Of a stretch of 64,000 bases of DNA, positions 50,342 to 58,783 are shown in pieces. The notes under the pieces were generated by a model. The model was given only the letters and a program-made list of their open reading frames with translations, had not been told where the DNA came from and did not search any database. How positions within the stretch are numbered: position 1 is the stretch's first letter; each line of letters opens with the position of its first letter. The position numbers were made by a program, and so were the translations under genes. The stretch is from Tengunoibacter tsumagoiensis (GTDB taxonomy: Bacteria; Chloroflexota; Ktedonobacteria; Ktedonobacterales; Ktedonobacteraceae). The stretch lies in contig NZ_BIFR01000002.1 in NCBI RefSeq assembly GCF_003967535.1, forward strand, positions 744,001 to 808,000, written 5' to 3'.

Positions 50342-51109
50342 ATGGAGGCAATCATTGTGCAGCCTCCCAGTATTCTCAAGCTTATTGCCCATGATATTCG
50401 GTGGGCAATAGTGCGAGAACTGGCTTACTCGGACTATCGGGTGCAGGAGTTAGTCGAGCGGCTCAAGCTCTCACAGAATCTCGTTTCTTATCATCTACGG
50501 AAGTTGCGCGAAGGTCGGATTGTGATTGAGAGACGCAGTAACGCAGATGAACGAGAAGTCTATTATCACCTGGATCTCGATCAGTTTCAGGAGCATTATC
50601 TGGCTGCCGGGTCTCTGATCCATCCTGCGGTCACAGCATTGAATGAAAATGTCTCCATCCCCGAGAGTCAACCGAGGGTGCTCTTTCTGTGCACAGAGAA
50701 CAGTGCTCGCTCGCAGATGGCTGAGGGGCTCCTGCGTCATCTGAGCCATGGGCGGGTTGAGGCATACAGTGCAGGAGGCCAGCCTGCAAAACAGATCCAC
50801 CCGCTGGCTCGTCGCGTTATGGAGCAACTGGGCATTGATATGTCCCAGGCTGTTCCTAAACATATTCAGATGTTTGAAGGTCAGGTCTTTGATGCAGTCG
50901 TCACCGTTTGCGACCGCATCGTCGAGTCCTGTCCCACTTTTTCCGATGATCTTGAGCGGATTCATTGGAGTTTGCTTGATCCTGCATCTGTCCAGGGAAC
51001 AGAACAGGAGCAACTCCATGCCTTTGAGCAGACCGTCCTGCAATTAACTACACGTATTCGTTTCTTTTTATCCTTTTTAGCACGAAAGAAGAGTATCCCT
51101 TGTGAGTAG
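50342..51109 (+). CDS. ArsR repressor fused to arsenate reductase (ArsC, LMW-PTP type)
   Basis: Residues 1-100 are an ArsR winged helix (YRVQELVERLKLSQNLVSYH with the recognition helix, then LRKLREGRIVIERR). Residues 110-250 are a thioredoxin-coupled arsenate reductase: P-loop FLCTENSARSQMAEGLL, and the Cys pair in TVCDRIVESCPTF, completing the Cys10/82/89-type relay. The ArsR half contains no cysteine, so As(III) sensing must use ArsC-half thiols or the fusion must respond in another way. GGAGGAAGGCC precedes the ATG at 50342; the longer frame from 50273 runs through the operator and is rejected. First gene of the arsenic operon. Confidence 0.92.
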   Translation: MEAIIVQPPSILKLIAHDIRWAIVRELAYSDYRVQELVERLKLSQNLVSYHLRKLREGRIVIERRSNADEREVYYHLDLDQFQEHYLAAGSLIHPAVTALNENVSIPESQPRVLFLCTENSARSQMAEGLLRHLSHGRVEAYSAGGQPAKQIHPLARRVMEQLGIDMSQAVPKHIQMFEGQVFDAVVTVCDRIVESCPTFSDDLERIHWSLLDPASVQGTEQEQLHAFEQTVLQLTTRIRFFLSFLARKKSIPCE

Positions 51110-51902
51110 TAACATCGTTCGTGAGCGTCCTCAACCAGTGTCTCTCTCGTTACGTTCGGGACTGACAAAAGATGCCTGGGCTGCGTATGTTGCCGAAGGG
51201 CTTGGCACCTTTGGTCTGGTCTTTGCTGGATGTGGTGCCATTATGATTGATAGCCTTTCTCAAGGCGCGATTACCCATGTTGGGGTCGGCCTCGTATTTG
51301 GACTCATTATCACGGTTATGATTTATACCTTCGGACATATGAGTGGTGCGCATTTTAACCCGGCTGTCACCCTGGCTTTTGTGGTTGCCCGTCACTTCCC
51401 ACTTCAGCGGCTCATTGGCTACTGGACTGCTCAACTCCTGGGAGCATGGTTGGCCGCTGGATGTTTACGGCTTCTCCTGGGGGATGTTGCAACACTCGGC
51501 ACGACTATTCCAGCAGGAAATGGGGGGGTCTGGCAATCCTTTGGACTCGAAACGCTGCTTACCTTTTTTCTGATGGTCGTGATTATGGCAATGGCCACTG
51601 ATACACGAGCTGTAGGTCAGGCGGCTGCGCTCGCTATTGGGGCGACAGTAGGCCTGGAGGCACTTTTTGCTGGTCCGATCTGTGGCGCTTCAATGAATCC
51701 TGCACGTTCTCTCGGTCCTGCTTTGATGAGTTGGACATGGACTGCTCAATGGATTTATATTCTGGGACCGATGCTGGGAGCTATTTCAGGCGCACTACTT
51801 TACCGCTGGCTGCGTTCGGCAAGCCAACTTCAATCTGTTGTATATGCGTCAACAGAGAGTGCTGATACACTTCCAGCACAGGAGGAGAAAACGTATGTCT
51901 GA
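51102..51902 (+). CDS. MIP/aquaglyceroporin channel, probable arsenite efflux (AqpS-like)
   Basis: Six-span channel with both NPA boxes: GHMSGAHFNPAVTLAF and GASMNPARSLGPAL. 266 residues. In an operon with two ArsC units and no ArsB or ACR3, an aquaglyceroporin is expected to let arsenite, made by the reductases, flow out down its gradient, as described for AqpS of Sinorhizobium. The GTG start overlaps the ArsR-ArsC stop by 8 bp, and its own end overlaps the next arsC start by 8 bp. Plain water or glycerol transport remains possible. Confidence 0.9.
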   Translation: MSSNIVRERPQPVSLSLRSGLTKDAWAAYVAEGLGTFGLVFAGCGAIMIDSLSQGAITHVGVGLVFGLIITVMIYTFGHMSGAHFNPAVTLAFVVARHFPLQRLIGYWTAQLLGAWLAAGCLRLLLGDVATLGTTIPAGNGGVWQSFGLETLLTFFLMVVIMAMATDTRAVGQAAALAIGATVGLEALFAGPICGASMNPARSLGPALMSWTWTAQWIYILGPMLGAISGALLYRWLRSASQLQSVVYASTESADTLPAQEEKTYV

Positions 51903-52380
51903 GCAACCCGCATCACCTCTACGTGTGCTTTTTCTCTGCACCCATAATTCTGCCCGTTCGCAGATGGCCGAAGGGCTTCTGCGAGCTCGTGGTGGTCCCT
52001 CTTTCCTGGTATTTAGCGCAGGCACTGAGCCAGGAACAGTGCATCCGCTTGCAATCAAGGTCATGCAGGAGATTGGTATCGATCTTCACAATCATACCGC
52101 AAAAGGAATCGCGACTTTTGCCACACAGCCGCCGATGGATCTGGTCATAACGGTATGCCATGAGGCGCAGGTGGCCTGTCCAATCTTTCCCAATGCACGC
52201 CGGCAGGTCCATTGGGGCTTTTCCGATCCCAGCCGGGTGACCGGTACTGAGGAAGAACGTCTTGCAGCCTTTCGTCATATCCGCGACCTCATTGCTGCAA
52301 GAATTGCTCAACTGTTAGAACATAAGCCTGTGCTATCCTTGGAGCAGTTGTATGCAGCGGCCAGAGAGGCAGGTTCATAG
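51895..52380 (+). CDS. arsC: Arsenate reductase (LMW-PTP/ArsC type), stand-alone
   Basis: A 161-residue thioredoxin-coupled arsenate reductase. P-loop FLCTHNSARSQMAEGLLRA and the paired cysteines in TVCHEAQVACPIF. It overlaps the aquaporin gene by 8 bp and has GGAGGAGAAAACGT before its ATG. Sequence differs substantially from the ArsC half of the fusion, so the two copies are not a recent duplication. Confidence 0.93.
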   Translation: MSEQPASPLRVLFLCTHNSARSQMAEGLLRARGGPSFLVFSAGTEPGTVHPLAIKVMQEIGIDLHNHTAKGIATFATQPPMDLVITVCHEAQVACPIFPNARRQVHWGFSDPSRVTGTEEERLAAFRHIRDLIAARIAQLLEHKPVLSLEQLYAAAREAGS

Positions 52381-52494
52381 AGAGGACCGGGAGCGTAAGA
52401 ACGCGGCTGCATCCTTTCGTCATCAGGTGCGTCTATGACATGGAGAATGCCAGCGAGGCTTCTCTATTGAACCAGTAGAAATGGATGAGAAAAG

Positions 52495-53121
52495 ATGGCG
52501 ATGGATGTCACAGAATATGCATGGTACGCCTTGCACGAGCCATTGCGCGCCTTTCTGCGCAAACGAGTGCGTCATGAGGAGGCTGTCGAAGATCTGCTTC
52601 AGGATGTGTTTCTGCGTATTCATATGCATGCCGATACATTGCGTGATGGAGAGAAGCTAGAAAGCTGGATCTATCAGATTGCTCGCCATCGTGTGACGGA
52701 TTACTATCGGCGGCAAAAGTTTGAGCTTGCTCTCAATGAGACCAATCAGGACACATGGCTTGTCGATATGCCAGAGGATGATATGCAGGCTGAGTTAGCG
52801 CCATCAGTGGCCGCGATGGTTAACGCACTGCCAGAACCATATCGAGAAGCTCTGTATCTGACCGAGTATCAAGGGCTCTCTCAACGAGATCTGGCTACCC
52901 GTCTGGGACTCTCATTTTCTGGCGCGAAATCGCGCGTGCAGAGAGCACGAGAAAAGCTCAAACAACTCTTGTTAGATTGTTGCCACTTTGAGTTTGATCG
53001 CCTGGGCCGTATCATTGATTATCAATCTCGCTGCTCCTGTTGTGCTACAGCAACCTGTCAGACAGAGGCCCGTCTCTCAGCCTGTTGCGTCCCTGCTGAA
53101 GAAGGTGCGTCTAGAGAGTGA
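52495..53121 (+). CDS. sigZ: ECF sigma factor, SigZ type, with Cys-rich tail
   Basis: RNA polymerase sigma factor of 208 residues. Region 2 spans about 12-80 (EEAVEDLLQDVFLRIHMHAD, IYQIARHRVTDYYRRQK) and region 4 about 105-160 (YLTEYQGLSQRDLATRLGLS). After SGAKSRVQRAREKLKQLL comes a Cys-rich tail of about 45 residues (CCHFEFDRLGRIIDY, then CSCC, CQTE and CC). The tail resembles the SigZ group and could directly bind a thiophilic metal such as As(III). It is 114 bp after arsC, and 52 bp before the small Cys-rich gene, suggesting it is part of the arsenic response. No anti-sigma factor is seen. Confidence 0.88.
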   Translation: MAMDVTEYAWYALHEPLRAFLRKRVRHEEAVEDLLQDVFLRIHMHADTLRDGEKLESWIYQIARHRVTDYYRRQKFELALNETNQDTWLVDMPEDDMQAELAPSVAAMVNALPEPYREALYLTEYQGLSQRDLATRLGLSFSGAKSRVQRAREKLKQLLLDCCHFEFDRLGRIIDYQSRCSCCATATCQTEARLSACCVPAEEGASRE

Positions 53122-53173
53122 AGAGTTGTTGCTCTTGAATACAGGAGCTAAAAACAGTATAAGGAGCACAGAT

Positions 53174-53431
53174 ATGTCATCAACATCAAAGCCCATGAAC
53201 ATTCCTCAGAGCTCAGACCGTTCAACCTTCTCTCTTGCGTCCAGCGGCTGTTGTGGAAGTACTGACGAGATAGCAGGCGCTGGCTGTTGTGGTGTCGCTC
53301 AGGGGGCCATTCCAGAGCAGCCATTGGCCTGTTGTGGAGCGCCTGCGACTGATGGCACAACGGCAGAGCAGACTGGAGAATGTTGTGGCGCATCAGCAGC
53401 AGTGACGCAATCAGGATGTTGTAACGAGTAA
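53174..53431 (+). CDS. Small Cys-rich protein with five Cys-Cys pairs
   Basis: An 85-residue protein with ten cysteines, all in vicinal pairs: SGCCGS, AGCCGV, LACCGA, GECCGA and SGCCNE, separated by low-complexity Ala/Ser/Thr/Gln spacers. The periodic CC(G) units look made for binding a thiophilic ion; As(III) is the obvious candidate because arsC, an aquaporin and ArsR lie directly upstream. AAGGAGCACAGAT precedes the ATG. I recognise no named family; it resembles a metallothionein in function, not in sequence. The ORF extends upstream in the sigma gene region but without homology. Confidence 0.75.
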   Translation: MSSTSKPMNIPQSSDRSTFSLASSGCCGSTDEIAGAGCCGVAQGAIPEQPLACCGAPATDGTTAEQTGECCGASAAVTQSGCCNE

Positions 53432-53506
53432 TCGCTACGGAAAGCAGACCCTAAAATCAGGGCAAGTTTTCTTTCTCAATGGTCTCTTGTCCTGGAGAGA
53501 GAAAAA

Positions 53507-53534
53507 GCATGGCACCAGAGCGCTGGTGCCATGC
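53507..53534 (-). terminator. Perfect 12-bp hairpin flanked by A-runs
   Basis: Arms 53507-53518 and 53523-53534 with a 4-nt loop, preceded by AAAAA and followed by AAAAAAA on the plus strand. A T-run would follow it only on the minus strand. It may be a plus-strand terminator of unusual type for the arsenic operon or a bidirectional element. Confidence 0.55.
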
Positions 53535-53707
53535 AAAAAAAGTCAGAATGAGCCTTTATTCCGTTTATAGTATTTACAGAGCGCACTCTGCCTGACTATC
53601 GAAACGCCAGGTAGGATGGGAGGGTGTATGCCCTGGGAGCTCTTGCCTTCCTCACGATGCATATGATAAAGTAGAAGGTCATAGCGGTAGAAAGGCAGTA
53701 GGAGAGC

Positions 53708-56700
53708 ATGCAGGTTCTTTTTGTTGGTGGTGCCCAGGGGGTGGGCGCAAGCTGTGTCGCGATTGAGATTGCTCAGCGGTGGATTGTTGTTGATGGGGGG
53801 GTACGTGTTGATCGGAAAAGTGATCCTCTTCCAGATCTTGCTTTATTACAAGATAAAGCAGTTCAAGCCATTTTTGTTACCCATGCTCATGCCGACCATA
53901 TTGGAGCCCTCCCTTTACTTCATCAGGCCTTTCCACTGGCCCCCATCTTTACCTCACGAGCCACCTCCTTGCTCATGGAAGTGATGCTGGCAGATGCCGT
54001 CAAGATTATGGCTCGACGCGCAGTGGAGGAGATGGAGCTTCCCCTCTATCCTGAACACCTGATTAGTGCCATGCTGATGCGTGTACGAACACTTCCGGTT
54101 GGTGAAGATTTTCACATTGGCGAATTGCCGGGGGTAAAGATCCATGCAAGCCGCGCCGGGCATATTGCAGGCGCAGTCAGTCTGGGTTTTGAGGCCGACA
54201 ATGAATCAATTGTAGTGTCAGGAGATATTAGCATTACCCCTCAGCGGACGGTTCTGGGTGCGGTCGCGCCTCCAGTGAAGCGACCAGATCTGCTGGTATT
54301 AGAATCGACCTATGGGGCTCGTTTGCATCCCAATCGTCAGGCGGAAGAACTGCGTCTGGCTCAGGCGGTGGTAGAAGGGCTGGCACGTGGTGGCCCTGTA
54401 CTGATTCCTTCCTTTGGCCTGGGACGTGGTCAAGAGATTATTTTAATTCTTCGAGCGGCTCAGGAGAAGGGTCAGGTGCCGCCTTTTCCCATCTATGTCG
54501 ATGGTCTGGTGCGTCGCGTCTGCTCGACCTACATGCTGTTGCCAGAGGCATTACCACCACAATTGCAGCGTCAGATCCGCAATGGGTATGCCCCTTTTAC
54601 TGGCGGTGAGATCAATTTTGTGCGTGATGAACGCGATCGTGAGCGTATTATTGCTGGCCCGCCCGCCTGTATTGTCACCAGCAGTGGGATGCTTACTGGC
54701 GGCCCAAGCGCCTGGTATGCTGCCCGCATCGCTGGCCGTCCAGAGGCATCAATCTTTATTACGGGCTATCAAGATGAAGAGGCTCCTGGTAGGCGCTTGC
54801 TTGATCTGGCAGAGAAGAAAGCTTCGACCCTGGAAGTTGGCGGGGTTACCGTGACCGTGAACTGCCAGGTTGCTAAATATAGCCTGTCAGCCCATGCCGA
54901 TGGAAGCGAATTAGCTGCATATGCCAGCTCGATGCAACCGAAACAGGTGGCCCTGGTCCATGGAGACGATGAATCGCGAGCAGCCTTGCGGACATTATTG
55001 ACAAATACCAGTATTATCCTGCCCGCAAATGGCGAGCTGATTGAGGTCCGGGCTCGTGGTGCTGTGAAGGCGCGAGTTGCGCCTCAACCTGTCAGTGTGA
55101 TTCCAGCGCTCCCCATTGGCCTGCATCCAGAGATTCCTTTTACCATTGACGAGCTCGAGACGCTCTGGGAAGTGATTCGTACCCAGCCAGATATGCGGAT
55201 GGTCACTGCTCGTGAACTTGCTCAGGTCTGGTATGGAATGGACCCAGGCGAGGAACAGCTGAAGACCGTCCTCCAGGTGCTGCAAGAAGATTGGGATCAG
55301 CGCTACTTTGTGCGTCAGCATGCTCTGGACGAGGCATTCCGCGTTCGTGGTCAAGCGCTTGAAGATCCGGGCGATGTCTTACAAGATCTGGTTGGCAAAG
55401 TGCTGCTGTTGCATATTACTCGTGAGAGCTCCAAACCGGTGTTGTGCCGCTCCGTTGAATCGGGGGGCTGGCTACGTGTGACGTTGCCGCGTGGCATCCG
55501 TCTGGAGCGAACGCGTTTTCCTCTGTCCTATATTGTAGAGGTTCTGGGCCCCTTTGAGGATACAGAAGCCTATTCCGGTCAGACTCCACCTCAGGCGTTA
55601 ATGGAGCTGATTAAAGCAGGTAGACGTGTGCTCCGTGATATCTCTGCATATAGTCTGGCGCGAGCCTGTGAAGAGGACGCAACCTATACGCTGGGAGATC
55701 TCTGTGCTCTGGCTGGGCTTGCGGGTCAATCGCTCCCCGAGCGACTGGCGATTGCCAAATTGATTGATAATCATCCTCAGCTCTTCATCCAGCGCTATTC
55801 AGTGATGGATAACGAAGGCCTGGCACTCTACGCGCTTTCTCCTGATTGGAAGGAAGCATTGCAGATCCCTGAGAAGCGCGAACTTCCCAACCAGCATGAG
55901 ATCTTATTAACGATAGAGCGAGCGATTGGCTCGCCTCCGCAACTGTATCGGCGCAGTGTGAATCCAGAGACCGGAGATGTTGTCCTCAGCTTCCATTTCC
56001 CCGCCATTGCCGAGCAAGAATATGGAGACGCGCTCAATCAGGCAGCTGAAGAGGCGGGGGTTGAGATCAGTATCTCACCCAATGCGCATCAGGGGGCATT
56101 GAGCACAATGGCTCGTTTAGCGTTGAACGAGGTCGGTTTTGAGGTGCGTGGGGCCCCTTCATTCTACTTTGAGTATCAGCAGATGATGGTTCGCGCCATT
56201 GTGCCATCTGAGCTAAGAGAGCAGAAAGACGATCTATTGAAGCAAGCGCAGGCGTGGTTTGAGCAGCGAACGGGTTGGACGCTAAGCGCCGAACTGGTTG
56301 TTGAGTCCCCGCCTCTTCCAATCACCCCCTCCGTGGTCCCTGAGCCTGCTCCCACAAGTGGAGCACGCACGAACATGATGAACCAGACCGGAGTACTCAA
56401 TCTGGCTCAGGTAACGCTTGGCTCGCTACCGCATTGCTATAAGGTTGGCGTGGATCATACTGCCAGGACCATTCTGGTTCGCTTCCACTTTCCAGAAGTG
56501 GCGGTTCAGCGTTATGCTGAGAAGATACGGCAATTGGAGCTTGTGACAGGTTGGAAGGTTGTCATTCATCCACAGGTGCATCAAGGAGCCCTGGACGACC
56601 TTGCCAGGCACATCGTAGCAGCCTATCAGGGCGCAGTCTCGAAAGTCTCCCTCTTTCCTACAAGCAAGCAAGTTCAGGCTGTTTTGACCACCCCTATGGG

Positions 56701-56782
56701 GAAGGAACAGATTGCCAGAGCTCAACAGCAATTTTTGGAGGAGAGCGGCTGGGCTCTGACTATTTTAGCCGTAAATGGATGA
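53708..56782 (+). CDS. Large beta-CASP metallo-beta-lactamase-fold nuclease-like protein
   Basis: 1024 residues. Residues 1-460 are a metallo-beta-lactamase plus beta-CASP core: zinc motif FVTHAHADHIGALPLL, later SGDIS, GLVRRVCSTY, TSSGMLTGGPSAW and the SAHADGSEL His. This is the CPSF/RNase J type, so RNA cleavage is likely. Residues 470-780 look helical with winged-helix-like segments. Residues 790-900 and 910-1024 are two copies of one unrecognised domain (LSFHFPAIAEQEY/VRFHFPEVAVQRY, then HQGAL). Such a C-terminal extension roughly doubles the usual size. TAGGAGAGC precedes the ATG; an MFS gene follows. Confidence 0.87.
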   Translation: MQVLFVGGAQGVGASCVAIEIAQRWIVVDGGVRVDRKSDPLPDLALLQDKAVQAIFVTHAHADHIGALPLLHQAFPLAPIFTSRATSLLMEVMLADAVKIMARRAVEEMELPLYPEHLISAMLMRVRTLPVGEDFHIGELPGVKIHASRAGHIAGAVSLGFEADNESIVVSGDISITPQRTVLGAVAPPVKRPDLLVLESTYGARLHPNRQAEELRLAQAVVEGLARGGPVLIPSFGLGRGQEIILILRAAQEKGQVPPFPIYVDGLVRRVCSTYMLLPEALPPQLQRQIRNGYAPFTGGEINFVRDERDRERIIAGPPACIVTSSGMLTGGPSAWYAARIAGRPEASIFITGYQDEEAPGRRLLDLAEKKASTLEVGGVTVTVNCQVAKYSLSAHADGSELAAYASSMQPKQVALVHGDDESRAALRTLLTNTSIILPANGELIEVRARGAVKARVAPQPVSVIPALPIGLHPEIPFTIDELETLWEVIRTQPDMRMVTARELAQVWYGMDPGEEQLKTVLQVLQEDWDQRYFVRQHALDEAFRVRGQALEDPGDVLQDLVGKVLLLHITRESSKPVLCRSVESGGWLRVTLPRGIRLERTRFPLSYIVEVLGPFEDTEAYSGQTPPQALMELIKAGRRVLRDISAYSLARACEEDATYTLGDLCALAGLAGQSLPERLAIAKLIDNHPQLFIQRYSVMDNEGLALYALSPDWKEALQIPEKRELPNQHEILLTIERAIGSPPQLYRRSVNPETGDVVLSFHFPAIAEQEYGDALNQAAEEAGVEISISPNAHQGALSTMARLALNEVGFEVRGAPSFYFEYQQMMVRAIVPSELREQKDDLLKQAQAWFEQRTGWTLSAELVVESPPLPITPSVVPEPAPTSGARTNMMNQTGVLNLAQVTLGSLPHCYKVGVDHTARTILVRFHFPEVAVQRYAEKIRQLELVTGWKVVIHPQVHQGALDDLARHIVAAYQGAVSKVSLFPTSKQVQAVLTTPMGKEQIARAQQQFLEESGWALTILAVNG

Positions 56783-56820
56783 AGATACGCAAAAAACTAT
56801 TTCTAGATCAAGGAAAACCA

Positions 56821-58137
56821 ATGGAACCCATGACCGATGATGAGCAATTCTCTAAAGATCAGCCAGAGGTTGTTGCCCCAGCTTTAGCGGTGGCCGAGCC
56901 ATATCTCAGCCAGAATGCATTACACTTTATCGATTTTCGTCTATTGTTAAGCGGTAGTGGTCTGGCAATATTTGGCCAGCAGATGCTTGCCGTTGCGATT
57001 GGTTGGCAATTGTATATTCAGACCAATTCGGCGCTGGTGCTGGGTGGTGTTGGATTAGCACAGGTTATTCCCCTGATTCTCTTTTTTCTGCCAGCGGGAT
57101 ATATTGCAGACCGTGTCAATCGTAAATACATCGTCATGGTTGCCCAGCTTGTCACGATGGTCGCCTCACTCTGTCTGGCGCTAATTGCCTCTATGCATGG
57201 TCCGCTACCAGCAATCTACGGCTGTCTGGCGGCGATTGGAGGGGCACAAAGCTTCAGTCAACCAGCGAACTCTGCCCTGGTTTCACAGGTTATACCAGAG
57301 CAGGTCTATGAAAATGCGATGAGGTGGCGTAGTAGCATGATACAGCTCGCAGCGGTGATTGGACCGGCGGCAGGTGGTTTTCTGATTGGACTCTTTCAGG
57401 GGGCGACTCCTGTTTATCTCTTAAGCAGCTTCTTTTTTCTAATATTTGCCTCATTATTGCTTTTTATTCATGTTCGGCCACAAAAAAGTCCCACGGGCGA
57501 AGGCAGAAAGCTCAGTTCGCTTATTAGTGGTATACAGTTCCTGGGACAGACAAAGGTGATGCTTGCTGCTATCACCCTTGATCTCTTTGCAGTTCTGTTT
57601 GGAGGTGCTGTGGCTCTGTTGCCCATCTATGCGACAAGCATTCTTCATGCAGGGCCGATTGGACTGGGCTGGCTTCAAGCTGCCGATTCCGTTGGAGGTA
57701 TTGTGATGGCGCTTTTCCTGGCGCGTCGTCCTCCCTTCAAACGAGCCGGTCCAACGCTGCTGATGGCCGTAGTGGGTTTTGGACTGGCAACCATCGTCTT
57801 TGGGCTCTCCCACTGGTTCTGGTTATCATTTCTCTCCCTCATGTTTATTGGAGCCTTTGATAGTATTAGCGTCGTGATTCGTTCCACACTCGCACTTGTG
57901 CGCACACCCGATGAGATGCGTGGAAGAGTAAGTGCGGTCAACTCGCTTTTTATTGGTACCTCTAATCAGCTTGGTGGTTTTGAATCAGGACTTGCGGCAC
58001 AATTTCTGGGTCCAGTTGTTGCTGTTGTGGCAGGTGGAATCGGGACATTGCTTGTTGTGCTGGTGGTTGCCGGAATCTGGCCCGACATTCGCCATCTGAC
58101 AACGCTGCGCGAGACTTCACAAGAGCCAGCAAACTAG
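56821..58137 (+). CDS. MFS transporter (EntS/DHA3-like)
   Basis: A 12-span permease of 438 residues. LSGSGLAIFGQQMLAVAIGW is TM1, FFLPAGYIADRVNRKYIV holds the motif A loop, and GRVSAVNSLFIG lies in a later span; this pattern fits enterobactin-exporter-like and macrolide-efflux MFS proteins. The open frame starts far upstream, inside the beta-CASP gene; the ATG at 56821 has AAGGAAAACC before it, and the alternative at 56779 overlaps the previous stop. Substrate unknown; co-transcription with the beta-CASP gene is likely. Confidence 0.88.
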   Translation: MEPMTDDEQFSKDQPEVVAPALAVAEPYLSQNALHFIDFRLLLSGSGLAIFGQQMLAVAIGWQLYIQTNSALVLGGVGLAQVIPLILFFLPAGYIADRVNRKYIVMVAQLVTMVASLCLALIASMHGPLPAIYGCLAAIGGAQSFSQPANSALVSQVIPEQVYENAMRWRSSMIQLAAVIGPAAGGFLIGLFQGATPVYLLSSFFFLIFASLLLFIHVRPQKSPTGEGRKLSSLISGIQFLGQTKVMLAAITLDLFAVLFGGAVALLPIYATSILHAGPIGLGWLQAADSVGGIVMALFLARRPPFKRAGPTLLMAVVGFGLATIVFGLSHWFWLSFLSLMFIGAFDSISVVIRSTLALVRTPDEMRGRVSAVNSLFIGTSNQLGGFESGLAAQFLGPVVAVVAGGIGTLLVVLVVAGIWPDIRHLTTLRETSQEPAN

Positions 58138-58192
58138 ATAGGCGGAATCTCCCTTTAGTCTCATCGACAAGCATGCAGAAAGCAAGAGATGT

Positions 58193-58768
58193 ATGTCAGA
58201 TATGAAGCCAACAGACGTGCTGAAGGCGCGAGCGTATCAGGATCATATGAGTTTACAAGAGGCTCTTGAGTTGTGTGATACCCTGCCATGTGTTGAGATT
58301 GACTTCTTGATCGGTCGGTGGCGCGGGAGCGAGATCTCGACGGGGCACGCGCTGGATGGGCTATTGAAGACCTTTGGGTGGTATGGCAAAGAGTTTATTG
58401 ACCCTGATCATGTGCACCCATTGTTATTTTCTGATGACCGGGGTCAGATCTTTGTACTTGATCCCAGGCGCCTGCCTCTCTCGATTGGACTCAAGTGGCG
58501 ATTTCTTCGCAAGAAACTGGTGCGTCGGCTTCTCCTGATAGGACGTTTGCTTTTACAGACACGAAAGGCAAAAGCGCGTGTGCGTATGGTCGAGTATCGT
58601 GGGAAAGTTAGCGCATCAATGATCTATGATGATCTTCCTATTTACGACACATTTCGCTGCATTGATGATAATACACTCCTGGGCGTGATGGATTACAAAG
58701 GGATGGAGCAACCGTTTTTCTTTAAACTTCACCGCGACAGTGAAGCAGAAAAGTCCCTCTCTTTTTAG
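58193..58768 (+). CDS. DUF4334 (GXWXG) protein
   Basis: A 191-residue protein with the GxWxG motif (IGRWRGSEISTGHALDG) near residue 40, a WYGKEFIDPDHVHPLLF segment and a C-terminal YRGKVSASMIYDDLPIYDTFR stretch typical of DUF4334 proteins (written in part). The family is of unknown function and often has a lipocalin-like beta barrel. Residues 85-120 are strongly basic and Leu-rich (LKWRFLRKKLVRRLLLIGR), possibly membrane-associated. It converges with the endonuclease gene 15 bp beyond its stop. Confidence 0.85.
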   Translation: MSDMKPTDVLKARAYQDHMSLQEALELCDTLPCVEIDFLIGRWRGSEISTGHALDGLLKTFGWYGKEFIDPDHVHPLLFSDDRGQIFVLDPRRLPLSIGLKWRFLRKKLVRRLLLIGRLLLQTRKAKARVRMVEYRGKVSASMIYDDLPIYDTFRCIDDNTLLGVMDYKGMEQPFFFKLHRDSEAEKSLSF

Positions 58769-58783
58769 ATGAGCTATTGCTTC

